Origin: Oryzias latipes | Lineage: Eukaryota; Chordata; Actinopteri; Beloniformes; Adrianichthyidae | Assembly (NCBI RefSeq): GCF_002234675.1 | Contig: NC_019866.2 | Location: forward strand, 15,793,311 to 15,857,310 | Length of the DNA stretch: 64,000 bases | Reading direction: 5' to 3' | In this document: one piece after another, positions 44,290 to 55,210 of the stretch | Numbering within the stretch: the stretch's first letter is position 1 | How the letters are laid out: every line of letters starts with the position of its first letter | Translations under genes and position numbers: made by a program | The notes under the pieces: generated by a model | Databases searched by the model: none | What the model was told of the DNA's origin: nothing | Seen by the model: only the letters and a program-made list of their open reading frames with translations

Positions 44290-44358
44290 AGCAGGTCAGA
44301 TACCATTGATTTCCACATGTTTAATGTCAGACAGGGATAACAAACTCATCATATGCAC
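44290..44358 (-). ncRNA. Box C/D snoRNA, SNORD1 type (copy in host intron 2)
   Basis: Minus strand: perfect C box AUGAUGA (rc of 44346-44352), guide GUUAUCCCUGU (rc of 44331-44341), D' CUGA (rc of 44327-44330) and box D CUGA (rc of 44296-44299). The guide is identical to that of the copy at 43846-43915, but the rest differs, so these are two diverged paralogues. Box D lies 72 nt from the 3' splice site of the intron. Predicted 2'-O-methylation target: 28S rRNA, the G reported for the SNORD1 family (from memory). Confidence 0.87.
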
Positions 44359-44639
44359 TGCAGGAGGAAAATATAACTATTACAGATGTCTGAAAATGTA
44401 CCTTTGGATAAGTTATCCTGAAAGATCCATTTGATGCCTGAAAGAAAAAAAAAGACTTATTATAGAAATATAACCACATTTAAAACTATACCATCAGTTT
44501 CAGACGCTCCAACAAAGTTTTAATCATTTATTTGGGGAAACACCACTAATACTAGCTCCACGTGGTTTTCATCCACGTGTTCGCTAGCTAAAAGAAAGCT
44601 AACGGCTAACACGTTAACTCCCCAATATACCTTTAAATT

Positions 44640-44885
44640 AGGCTTCTGTTTTTGTCAACTGATGTCCCTCGTTTCTTTTTCCTTTTTAAATCTTGTCATT
44701 GTTTTTACTTACTTATTTTTCTTACTTTATTATTTAGATTCTGACGTGTGCTGCTTGGTCTTTGTTTCAGTTTTGTGCTTTTTAGAGTTAGATTTGTAGT
44801 TTGTGATCTCTGACTATCTCTGTTCTGTTACCTTGGATTTCTGAATAAAGGATAAGAGGAAATAAATCTTTCAAACAATTAAAGA
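44640..44885 (+). repeat. Retroelement-like 3' fragment in host intron 1
   Basis: A T-rich segment with cttgtctttgtttc-like blocks and two AATAAA motifs (about 44843 and 44862) resembles a common fish interspersed repeat. No host exon is recognised within the rest of the intron. Confidence 0.35.
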
Positions 44886-45111
44886 AAGCTAACACCAAAA
44901 AAAACCGTGTTATTAGCTAAAGCTTAAGCTAACAAGCTAAATGAAACCTAACAGACTAAACAAACCCAGCTCGTTTATTACGCACCTGTTCATGGTAAAT
45001 TCGCTGCTGATAACTTTGAAAATAAACGCAGCTCCAATGCGAAAAACTTCATGTAAAAAGTCAGCATGTTCCAGACCTGTTCGGCTCAGCACAGCACAGC
45101 AGTAAGAAGAG

Positions 45112-45815
45112 CAAGCACAAGCTCTAACCCGGATGTCCCATCTGAAGCGCGCAGACGTAACAGGACACGTGTTTGGGTCTGGGCGTGGTTACCGTAAAAG
45201 CCTCCCTTTGCAAAAGGCATTGCTACCTTTTTAGATTTGAACTTTCAGTGAATTATAACTAAAACACTTTAAGATTAAGACTATTTTTAAATTATTGCGG
45301 GTGGCTTTTATAGCTATTTCCCTTAGTTTGATTGAAATTCTTGGTTTGATCACGTGATCATGCTCATAAGACCTAAACCTGTGTTTTATTTTGAAAAATC
45401 ACTTAAAACTACTTACAAAAACTACATTCCTTTCTGATTTCTTTTGTAAATATTTGCTGAAAATTTTACCACTTGGAATAAAAAATAGAAAACAAAGTGG
45501 TATATAATTTAAATATATATATATACTTCATACGTTTAAGATCAATAGATGTTTGTATTGTTATATTTAAAGGTTGTTTTTGTGCGCCTTCATAGACTTG
45601 TCGGTTTTAGGTGGAGCGAAAGCACTTCGTCGTCCCTGAAGTGTGACACGGGGCAGGCGGCTGCTCCCTCCTTCTGCTCCATCACTGCCGTTCCTCTTCC
45701 AGTCACTAGGGAGAGACGGTGAATTGGGCGAGCCTCGCGCGCGCTTAAAGGGTCCCGTCGCAGGCTGCTCGGTTCAGAGTCTGCAGAGCACCGCCATCCA
45801 CCACACCGGCCTGGG
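45112..45815. promoter_or_regulatory. Divergent promoter region between snoRNA host and sphingosine kinase
   Basis: The two genes point away from each other. The right part (from about 45690) is rich in G+C and CpG (e.g. gcctcgcgcgcgcttaaagg) and contains the 5' UTR of the kinase; the middle is AT-rich. A short (TA)n lies at 45511-45526. Confidence 0.5.
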
Positions 45816-46242
45816 ATGGAGAAAGCCGCCTCAGACGCGGACCCATCCCGACAGCGGAACGGGTTCGTGGGCGCGCTGTACGGAGAGTTCACGGACACGC
45901 TCGACGACAGGGTCCGATACTCTGTGAGCCTGACGGAGAGCGCGCTCACCATCCAGAAGATCTCGGCGCTACCTGGACAGACTAAGGTGGTGTTCAACTT
46001 GAGCGACTGTGTGGGCTGTCGCGCGCGCAGTGGGCCGGACAGCGCGGACGTCGGCGCCTACTTCACTGCTTATTTTTACCCGTTCAAGAGGCGCTGGATG
46101 AGCGCCGGGCTGACCCGCCAGAGAGTGGAGCAGTGCTTTCGGGTCGCGCTGGTCCAGGACCCGCTGGTCAACCTGCAGGAGGCTGAGAGGTGGGCTCGTG
46201 CCATCAGAGATGCTTCAGCGCTGCAAGCTCCACGGAGAGATG
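45816..46242 (+). CDS. sphk1: Sphingosine kinase, first coding exon only
   Basis: Sphingosine kinases phosphorylate sphingosine to the signalling lipid S1P. Only the N-terminal 142 codons are present, beginning MEKAASDADPSRQRNGFVGA and ending before a GATG|GTGAGC donor. The block LYGEFTDTL...YSVSLTESALTIQKI, the following DCVGCRARS...DVGAYFTAYFYP and EAERWARAI correspond to the PH-like N-terminal extension seen in SPHK2 and in longer SPHK1 forms. The diacylglycerol-kinase-type catalytic domain (LLNPxGGxG, SGDG) is absent; no later exon was found between here and the window end, so intron 1 exceeds 17 kb or the copy is broken. Paralogue choice (sphk1 over sphk2) rests on synteny with prpsap1 and prcd. 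The exon lies in a strong CpG island. Confidence 0.68.
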
Positions 46243-49200
46243 GTGAGCAGATTATATGGTAAAGTTTTTGGAATAAACTTAATGGAAAGCCACATTTCAT
46301 TTTTTGCTAATTACTTATTTTGTGATAAAAGTTATGCACATTTTCCAGTTATACAACAAAACTCAATGAAATTGATTGCATCTTAATCTATAGTCACTGA
46401 AACAGGTTTGGCAGTAGGGAAACACATTCCATCCAGTGTCTGAACCTGTCTCACCTGCTGCGAAAGGTACAAGGTGAGGTTTACGTGCAAGCAGCCGTTA
46501 AACTGCTGCTTTTTAGTCATGGAGGCATGCAGATCATCTCATACACATGATCTTCATGGGAAATCACAGACACACAAATGGCCTTTCACATGAAAAAATG
46601 ACCCTCTCTGAGGGAAATCATATGTTTCTTGTGTTTTTAACATGTTGATGTGGCATTTTTCTCATGATGGAGTACATATGTAAAGACAATTAATCTAAAA
46701 ACGGCATTTCTGAGTATTTATTTATTCAAATTGTTGTGAAATAGAAATAAAAAATACAATTGGTGCGTTATACAAGCTCTTTGTTCAGCTCCATTCTGAA
46801 TATATGTTCACATCACCTTCTGCAACTCATTCAAGCGCCGCTTCCACTAAAAGGTCAATGTAAATGCACGTAAAAGCACATTTTGAGCTTCCGTGTTCAA
46901 AACTTTTTCATCCATTTGTAGCTACGTAGGTTTCTGCAATCATTCTTGGACTTTACATGCAAAATGCCTGGCAAATGAACGTGCATCGAAAGTTAAACCA
47001 GGTAGAACTTTGACCAATCAGGGACCTCAATTTGGCATGTGTGGATGACGTCCCCTTAACCCTTGTGCTATCTTAGATGACCCCACCCTTACATTGACGT
47101 GTTCTCCTTACCATGACAGAGGTGGATAAAGGTGGAAAGATTTCATGTAATCCATGGACACCAGTGAGGTTTACAAATCATTGAAGAAAACAGGTTCAGC
47201 GCACTGACTAATGGGTCTAGATGACCCAACTCCCAATGTTAAAGTGCCTAGGATAGCACAAGGGTTAAATTGACTGAACTGTTTGAAAATTGATCACGAA
47301 GGAGAAATTCATAATTGCGGTTAGTTTCCGGACGAAATCATTTGACACATTCTACGTCTTTCATATATTGGAATAGAGCTATGAAAGAAAAAAACCTGAA
47401 GCAAGATTTATCAACATTTCATGCCAAGCCTCTTCCAACTGCAGATGGCGGACATGCGCTAGTTAACAGAGGGTGGAAGAAGAAGCCCCTCCATTCTTGT
47501 CCAGTGTGAACACCATGAGCTAAACGTGCATTCAAAAGCACACGTTCAGCGTGTTCTTGAACTTGTGTCAAATGCCCGGTGATTACGTAGCTTGATGCAT
47601 AGACGACTAGATCCATGTAAATCTTCGTTTTCCTCGTCTGACCTTGTATCTGACTCAAAACTGTACATCTGGATAGCTCCAATATTGCTCGCCATTTTTG
47701 TTGCACCAGTAATATAGCTTGGGTTGTGAGAGGCTTTAAGCTAGAGAGACAGCGCGTAAACAGACGGATGATGGGAAGTAGGGGTGGGCTTACCTGGCAC
47801 CAACAGTCCCTCCTACAAATCAGAAGCAAATTTATAATGAACTACTCCAGCTCTGCAGAAACTATGTCCTAGAAAAGCACACATGTTTTTTGATTTTGTC
47901 TAAAAACAGCATAATCATAATAAAAGACCACTGGGAACGGTTTGAAAATAACTCAAAAGATGATCGGAGTGGAACTTGAAGCAGTTGGAGTTTTAACCAA
48001 GCATTGCACAGGCGTCATTATTTCTGTCGGGCTAAATCCCCAATGAGAATTACCAGTTGATGGGTGGAAAGAAAATCATCAAAACAACTTTTGTTGTTGC
48101 TTGCTTTATTTTCTTCTCTTCCTTCTTTGCCTAATTAGGTGTCAAGTCTAGCCCCAGACTGTCCTGACGATCCTTTCTACCTCTTCATCTCATGCATTGG
48201 AGGCATAATTAGGACACAAGTTTACCCTACTAATTGCCCCCTCTTGGTTGTTTTTATCAACATTTATAGTGTAAATCCATATCTGCATGCTTTCTAAGCC
48301 ATAAAGCTCAAATGTGAAGGCAGGCGAAATGAAGGTTGTAGGGAAGGAATGAGGTCGGCCCCCCTCCTCCCGCAGCCTCCAGGTGTGAACTGCAAACATA
48401 CAGAGTGTGTGATGAGGAACATCCAGCCTCCCTCTTGTCTGCAGCCAGCAGGAGGTCGGGTCCAGGCCGGTGTGCCAGGACGGGCAGGCAGGCAGATGGT
48501 AACCTGAGAGGTAACTGGCCGCCCCTCCGTCGCTGGACTCATCAAAGAGAACCGCCTTGCAAGACTTTCAATCATGCATACTAATGTTTCAGTCTTCAAC
48601 CGTCTCTTATTCCACCCTCTTCTGCCTCTTTGCATCCCAGCGATGATGCGCTCATATTATTAATTTATAGGCTTAATCTAGCTTTGCAGATCCAGGCTAG
48701 CCAATAATAAGAGTTTTTAATGTAAAGATTTCTGCTAATAGACACTGCAGAATTACCCCATTTACTTGTCAAAGAGGGGGACAGGAAGTTGGAGTGATTC
48801 ACTAATCCTTCCCAGCGTTATTTATCCCCCTGGTTAATTGCATGTCATCCCATCAGGGATTGAAGATTGAAAGGTTGGACCATAAGTGCCACCGCCACAC
48901 AAGACTGGTTTTTAGGCACAGTGTCTTTCACAGTAATGCGAATTTACAATTTTTTTTTATATATATAGTGATAATACGAAGCATTTATGTTCTGCTGCTG
49001 CTTGTAGAGAGCGCTTGTTACTCTGGCATTTCAGTGCTTGTGGAAAATGTATTCGGCAGGCGCTTGGAATTGTAGTCTTGCTGCCTCTGGAGTGAAAGAC
49101 CTGTAAATAATGAAGTGCATATATTATGATACAGCCCCTTTACTACTCCAGCCTTTATGCAACTGCAGGCAAAGCAATTTGGTGACTATAGACTTGAAAT

Positions 49201-49360
49201 TTTTCCACAAGAGAAAAGTTTTGTCCTGAAAATTTTCTGCAATAGGATCAGCAATCATTATCTTTGTATTAAATTTGGTGTGGATTTGTGTGCATAATTG
49301 GTATTGATCACTATCAAGATGTGTTTTTAAAGTACCACTCATCTTTTGAGCCACCGTATT
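46243..49360. other. Presumed sphingosine kinase intron 1, proximal part
   Basis: It contains two pieces of the ~500-bp TIR family (about 46615-46830; 47590-47990, whose end reads gatgatcggagtggaacttg) around a piggyBac-type MITE. 48290-48650 is a GC-richer non-repetitive stretch with no credible coding exon. Confidence 0.45.
47060..47264 (-). mobile_element. piggyBac-type MITE, 205 bp, second copy (reverse)
   Basis: Same element as 7479-7683 in the opposite orientation: the termini CCCTTGTGCTATC and GATAGCACAAGGG are intact, flanked by TTAA at 47056-47059 and 47265-47268. Similar length and near-identical interior suggest relatively recent movement. Confidence 0.88.
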
Positions 49361-49935
49361 TTTCGGAGTATAAGAGCATGTCTGAATTCCCACCCTAACC
49401 CCTACATAGTGCACTACATACAGTAGTGTGTTCGCCATTTTGTAGTGCTGTCCGAATCTACAATTCCCAAATCCAGTGCCCTGGAAATTCCCCAGAAGTT
49501 TCTGCGAAAAACCAGTGTGCATTGATGCTCAACAGATTAGCAAATGTAGCCCACATGCGCTGCGTCGAAACATTTTTTACCAAAAAAAATGTATTTAAAT
49601 TTATTTTTTTGATAAACCATCAACGTTTTTATCTTCAGAAGATAGTGGACTCGTAAATTATCGTTGAAAAATGTTCATTTGAATTAGATTTTAACTTAGT
49701 GAAATCGATGACGTCATATCTACCGAAAAGAAGAAAAAAAATAGTGACCATGGTGTCCTTATTGCTTTTAAAATTTCCGGTACTACATAGTGCCGCACTA
49801 TATAGTTTTTTAGTAGTTAGAGGTTAGCGTGGGAATTCGGAGACAACCTAAGTCAGATTTTTTTGCATAGTTTGGCCGGGGGTGCGATTCATATTCAGAT
49901 ACGGCTTTTATATGTAATTTAAGCAGATTGACAGA
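49358..49935 (+). mobile_element. MITE inserted into a 'CCGTATTTTTCGGA' element
   Basis: The outer element starts caccgtatttttcggagtat at 49358 and resumes after the insertion at about 49856 with tttgcatagtttggccgggg, its normal continuation. The inner element spans about 49376-49850; its ends tctgaattcccaccctaacc and (reverse complement of) ggttagcgtgggaattcgga are inverted repeats. A second copy of the inner element lies at 19785-20160. Confidence 0.55.
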
Positions 49936-50739
49936 AAAAGTTATTTTTTCCTAATTCTGCCTCCAGTTGATTCATTTTTACATGAAATCATAAAATAAAC
50001 AGCCTAAAAACATGATAATTCTTGCTATTGACAGTAAAGATACAGTGCTCTCATGAGGGCGGGGCTTTTTCAGCTCAACGCCAGCTCTGTAATGTTACAA
50101 AAGCACTTCTAAAAAAGTTCCATACAAAGTACCTCTTATTAGATTTATAAAATACAGTTTTTATAAATGTTCTATGAATTAATTTTGTTGTATTTATCCG
50201 CCACTTCTTAAAGTCCACTCCATGAAAATATAGTCTGACTTTCAACTGGATTTTTTGTTTGTTTTAAAATTTGTTTTACTTGCAGGCGGTACATGGAGCA
50301 GCTCATTACCATTTAGCATGATAACATTGTAGCATTTAGCATGATAGCATTATCATAGCATTAGTATCTAACAACACAGCTGTCTCCAAATCAACGCTTA
50401 TAATTAAACTTTTTGTTGTCCAACAGGTTTGTCCTCCAGTTCTGTTTAGAACCCGGCGAAAATCGTCATGTTCCGCTGCTTCATCTGCTTTAACAAAAAG
50501 CTACACGTAGGCAACCAGCAATAGTTATTTGGGGGTGCTTCTCGCGGCGCGTGCATTAGTGTCATTTTTTCAGCCTCATTCTCTTCCGCATCTTTGCTTG
50601 CTTCTGTTCTCATATCTGTGTTTTGTGAGAGACTGGCAGAGTTACTTTACTCCGAACAACGGAAGTGCAAGAAACCAGAGAGCTGGGAAAATAAAATCTC
50701 GATTTTCCAAACAAGAAATCTACAACGGAGTTTTAGGTC

Positions 50740-51680
50740 CAGTTTACAAAAAAAAGAAAAAAATTTTAATCATGACTTTTAAGTCGTAAATTTACGAGAA
50801 AGAAAGTCATTACTGTTAAATTACGAGATTTTAAGTCGTAAATTTACAAGAAAAAAATCTCGTAAATTTACGAGAAAAAAACTCGTAAATTTAGGAATTA
50901 ACTAATAAAATTAGGAAGAAACACAGAAGTTTTCCATTTATTGGAGCCTAGCTTGAAGATGAAATATGTGGATCATTTTGTGAAGCTTTATTTCCGGATA
51001 GGTTTAAAAAATAAAAAGATTCGGAACCTTTTGTCAACTCAAAATCAGATTATTTTCAGTGGAGCCGGCTTTCCGGGGTTCGGTGTCAGTAAAGCGGAGT
51101 TTCATGTGTAAAATAAGGAGCTCAGAGACACGTTTTGGTGTAGAGGACCGCTGTGTTCAATACACTGTTTACTTTCCTCCAGATGAAACGTTCCGTTTCA
51201 ACATGAGGAATGAAAATAGTCTGTTCTAATAGCATTAGAAAGTTGAAAAAAACACCAAAAAATGCGCCTCCTCAGACGCAAGCGTCACACAAACGTAGAG
51301 ATCTCGTCTTTAATGGAGGAAGAAAGGATTCAAGTGGACAGCAGCAGGGAAACCGATGGCTTCATCAACGGCTGCAGAGATCCTGCAAAACACCCATCAT
51401 AAATAAAATACATTAATGAATCGTAAATCAAACATTTGGAACTTTATCAATAAACATTCAGCGTACCTGTAACATTGACTTTAGTCGGTCTGCTCTGCTG
51501 CTCTGCTACGTGCTGCGCGGCGTTCACTTGCTGCTTGGTATGCTCACTTCGACTTTAATCTCGTAAAATTACAAGTTTGCTTCTCATAAATCTTCAAGTT
51601 TTTTTCTCGTAAATCTACGACTTAAAATCTCATAATTTTCCTTTTTTTGAATTAATCAATTAATCGCCCAGCCCAAGCAT
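50740..51680 (+). mobile_element. DNA element with 'TCGTAAATTTACGA' palindromic ends
   Basis: The left end (50770-50900) and the right end (51555-51640) are both built from tandem and inverted copies of the self-complementary motif TCGTAAATTTACGA. The copies are in opposite order, and the interior of about 650 bp is unrelated. The right flank ends ttaatcgcccagccc. Typical of a fold-back DNA transposon; superfamily not determined. Its short ORFs are not coding. Confidence 0.55.
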
Positions 51681-51689
51681 CAATATTTG

Positions 51690-51850
51690 CTATAATTTTT
51701 TACTGTGCTCCTGAGTCACAGTGATTTGAATGAAAAAAAACACAAAGTAATGCAAGCTTTATTTTCTTTATATATGTCCTCCATCATCAGAAAAATGCCA
51801 CAAGAACACATTGAAAACACAAAAAACACAATTTTAATCAGAGTCGGTTT
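51690..51850 (-). mobile_element. Fragment of the ~500-bp TIR family, minus orientation
   Basis: Contains tgatttgaatgaaaaaaaac, tttctttatatatgtcctcc and catcatcagaaaaatgccac in family order. Confidence 0.6.
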
Positions 51851-52047
51851 TTATAGTGGAATCAGTTATTAAAATAATTGTGCTTTTTGTGGTACAAGCA
51901 GCGAATTTGGCATGGATTTACCTTAATTACCCTCTTTTAGAAAAAGTATGTTAGCCACGAGAAAATTCCAAGATTTGAAGATATTGTAACGATCCTGCAT
52001 CCCTCTCTTTGTTGCTGGACCACAGCGTATGTGGGGCGGGGTCGACC

Positions 52048-52051
<4 letters not shown>

Positions 52052-52089
<38 letters not shown>
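52052..52089 (+). repeat. (GT)n microsatellite
   Basis: About 19 GT units. Confidence 0.97.
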
Positions 52090-52090
<1 letters not shown>

Positions 52091-52494
52091 ATCAGGTAAA
52101 TGTTCTTGCCCTGCTCAATAAAAGAGCTTGCCGCGCCATTCTGCTTGTGCTGTACCTGTCTACCAGTCTAATAAATAGCTGTTTGACTACCGCCCGACTG
52201 AGGAGCCTCTTTGTGGCCATTACAATAAATATATAATACATATAATAGTATTCTCTTGGTGCCCCTCATGTTTAAAGACTGCACTTTGTGCATGAAAAGC
52301 CCATATTGTGGAGACTGGGGCAAAAGACTTTGAATATATTTGTAACAATTGAGTGTATGATTACCATCTTTACAAATGGCAGCCATTTTGGATTTGTCTG
52401 TGGTTAACATGCTTTTTATGAAAGAAGTTACATCCATACTAAACTTGCTGCTTGTATTAGCAATTATTTAATTTGTGATTCTAACAGTTTTTAA

Positions 52495-52577
52495 CCCTTG
52501 TGCTATCTTGTGGGGTCCAGATGACCACACTCCCAACGTAAACGTGCCTCCCTGGACCCCACAAGATAGCACAAGGG
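52495..52577 (+). mobile_element. 83-bp piggyBac-type hairpin MITE
   Basis: TTAA at 52491-52494 and 52578-52581 flanks a near-palindrome. The 26-bp arms begin CCCTTGTGCTATCTTGTGGG on both strands and close around a ~31-nt loop. It shares the outer 13 bp with the 205-bp copies but has different inner arms, so it is a distinct, extremely short subfamily. Confidence 0.88.
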
Positions 52578-52581
52578 TTAA

Positions 52582-53740
52582 AATGATTACTTTGGGTAAG
52601 TGAGTTTTGATTTAAAAAAAGGAAATGAAAGAAAAACATTGTCAGTTCTTCTAAAAGTAAGTGTTTTCATCCGCCTTGGGGTCAGGTGTGCCTGTCACCG
52701 AGTGATCCCCCTAAGGGTACTCGCTGAAGCTGTTGCAGCTCCCCCCGGTGAAGGAGTCCGGCTTTAAATTCGTCACCAGACAACCTCTCACCCTGACCAG
52801 CGTCTAGATCCCTCCGGGCCTTTCGTCTCCTGCTTGGTGACACATGGATGTGATGGCCTGTCAGATTCCCCACCCGCCACATCCCCTCCTCTTTCTTTCC
52901 CCATGCCTTATGCTGCCTCAGTGGGCAGCGGTGTTTATACAAACGTCCTCCCTTCTTTCCAGCAAACGCTCACCCAACCTTGGAATGCGGCTTGTTTGCA
53001 GTCTGAATATAGTCCAGCTACCGAAGAAGAACGCTTTCATTGAATTTTTCTTTTTTTATCTCCAACAGTTTTCTTTTCTAAATAAACCTCATCTTTGGAG
53101 TTTTGTGGTCAATTTATATAATATCCATTTCCATAGGAGCACTCAGCGATGACACATTAGCCTCTCTATCTACCCACAGACCTTGTTGATACTGTCATAT
53201 TGCATGTCAATAAGTTGTCATCCTATGGCGTGCATGTGTGTTTACCTGCTCGTAGCTGTGAAATACACACACTGCAGCTGAAAGCTGGCTCACCAGCGTG
53301 ACAGGCAGGGATGCGCCCACGGGTATCTGATTTCCTGTCTGTCAGATTTCCCATCCTTAGACAAATTCTGCATCTTTTCCTGTTTAGTTACTGCAAGCAC
53401 ACATGAAACGACAGAGGGAGGGAGATGTTTGTCAGCCACAGTTTGGCTTCTGTGTGGCTTGATACAAGAAAGATCTGTTTGAATTTTTAAATAGGACAAG
53501 ATGCTGCACAGAATCTATCCAGCTGAACAGTTCCTGGTTCCTAACTTTCTGCTGTTCAAAGTTTGTATGTTCAAACACACTTTAAAATCGTAGAAAACCA
53601 TCTCAGAAAGGCAGACCTAAACATCTGTACTCCACCTTACACATAGTTTTAATATTTTAATTTTATTGTATATTTATAAGCTTGGTTATCCAGTAAAAGC
53701 CATGTAATTCCATCATTTACACACCAGTCACTTTTGTACT
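52582..53740. other. Unassigned DNA
   Basis: 52680-53000 is GC-richer with two overlapping ORFs of 69-102 codons (e.g. MVTHGCDGLSDSPPATSPPL), but no splice sites, motifs or strand preference support a gene. No repeat was recognised. Confidence 0.4.
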
Positions 53741-53742
53741 TA

Positions 53743-54575
53743 AAAACCCACTCAGAGGAAAGTGGGGTTATTAGTGTTTTAAGCAAGTCCTTGAGGTATT
53801 TTTCAGAGGTTTGAGGACATCTATAAAGAATATGGAGTTCCAATTTGCATTTCTAAGTATTTCTTTATTTAAATCCTTCTGAATCCAGAGTAGACGAAAA
53901 AATGCTGTTTGAAAAATACCTTATTTGTGGCTTCGTGATCCACTCCTCTCTGCAATTGGGAGGGGCGGGGTCGCTCACACTTACAGTCCAACTCACAGCT
54001 CAGAGATGAAATCCTATGGAACTACTACTGATCTTAGAAAACAACACAGGTTTTTTTCATATTTTCTGCACTATAGGGTGCACCATAATATGAGGCAATC
54101 CATCAATGAATGATCTATCTTCAAACTTATGTCATATATAAGGCACACTGAAAGATAAGGCACGTTAAGTAAGACCAAGGAATCAAATATAAGTCTGTCA
54201 GTCAGTCAGACTTTAACTGCGTTCACAGTAACACTTAACTTGTTTGTAGCACTCTACATGCTAGCCAAGTTAACATATTCACAATACTTGACTGATACCG
54301 CTTAAACAAATGTTACTGTGAGTACACTAACTCCCAACCTTGTTAGTAAAATATTAAAAAACAAAGCCTGACACCGCTAGGCATTAGCCGCTTTGGCGTA
54401 TTCACGTGACCCGACAAAACCTCCAGATTATAAGAGGCACTGTCGTTTTTTGAAGAAAAAAAAAAGCTTTTGAATACGCCTTGTAGTGCAGAAAATATGG
54501 TGTTCTTAATTATGAGACCCCTGGGAAGACTTCAAAAATAGATTAACAATGATTGGAGTTTGTCTTTATACACCC
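53743..54575 (+). mobile_element. ~500-bp TIR family copy with a MITE nested inside
   Basis: The host copy runs from about 53743 (cccactcagaggaaa; degraded end), through tatttctttatttaaatcct and gggaggggcggggtcgctca, to gattaacaatgattggagtttg. Between 54059 and 54502 a second element interrupts it, with inverted ends catattttctgcactatag and (rc) ccatattttctgcactacaa, flanked by host sequence on both sides. Confidence 0.6.
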
Positions 54576-55210
54576 ACAGAGTCGTTCATGTGTGGTGATG
54601 GAAGGGGCTTAAAGGTCACAATAGGTGCTACACAAGTGTGATGAAGAAGGAGATCATGCGAAGTTCATGAGCCCAGCATTTAGATTTCACTATAGTGTTG
54701 TTTTTGTAATTCTAAAATGTTCTTTATTGGTTTCATTTAGCCACATAGAGGAGAGACAGCGTGGTGATAAAATGTATTTGCGCTGCTATGTTTCTCAAAA
54801 GGGCTTTACACACAAACACATGGAGTTTGTATTAACAGAAGGAATTATAAATAGCGATTTGGAAGTCCCCTGATCCCTGCGCAGCATTCAGGCTAGCATT
54901 TAGAGTGTTCTGGATGACCCTCTTTAACTGTTTTGAACACATTTCTCGTCAATTCTGGACAAATCTGAAGTACATCTTATTTAATCGCACACTATGCCCA
55001 TTTCAACTGTAAAATTAATCTTGTTCTTTGATGCTTGAGGGTTGAATAATATTCTATAGGAAGTTTCTTGAGGGAATTGGGCGTCTCCAAACAAGGATTG
55101 TTGACTTCAAAGATGCTTATCTTTCTGAAGGTTTCTGAGATCATGTCTGACCTCGAGGCTTGTAGTGACAGTGGTATCAGGATTTAATTACTTCACCGTG
55201 TTCTCTTAAT

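Larger units (their letters stand above)
43715..45111 (-). ncRNA. snoRNA host gene, SNHG16-like, five exons
   Basis: Five small exons with strong minus-strand splice sites can be read: exon 1 about 45111-44986 (donor GTGCGT), exon 2 44437-44402 (acceptor TTTCTTTCAG, donor GTACAT), exon 3 44223-44176 (acceptor TTTTCTTGCAG, donor GTGAGT), exon 4 44005-43949 (acceptor TGCGTTACAG, donor GTAAGT), exon 5 43776 to about 43715 (acceptor CTCTCTGTTACAG, ATTAAA signal at 43736-43741). No long ORF spans them. Introns 2 and 4 each carry a SNORD1-type box C/D snoRNA. The presumed start (CTCTTCTTAC at 45111) is a pyrimidine tract like 5'TOP snoRNA host genes. In mammals SNHG16, host of SNORD1A/B/C, lies beside PRCD, which fits this neighbourhood. 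Exact 5' and 3' ends are inferred; the splice sites are visible. Confidence 0.8.

Noticed and set aside
45590-45997. 135-codon minus-strand ORF over the sphingosine kinase exon
   Set aside because: Opposite strand of a GC-rich coding exon; no similarity, and the plus-strand exon has clear family motifs and a splice donor.
52834-53152. Two plus-strand ORFs in a GC-richer stretch
   Set aside because: No splice sites, no homology recognised, and overlapping frames equally open; left as unassigned DNA.
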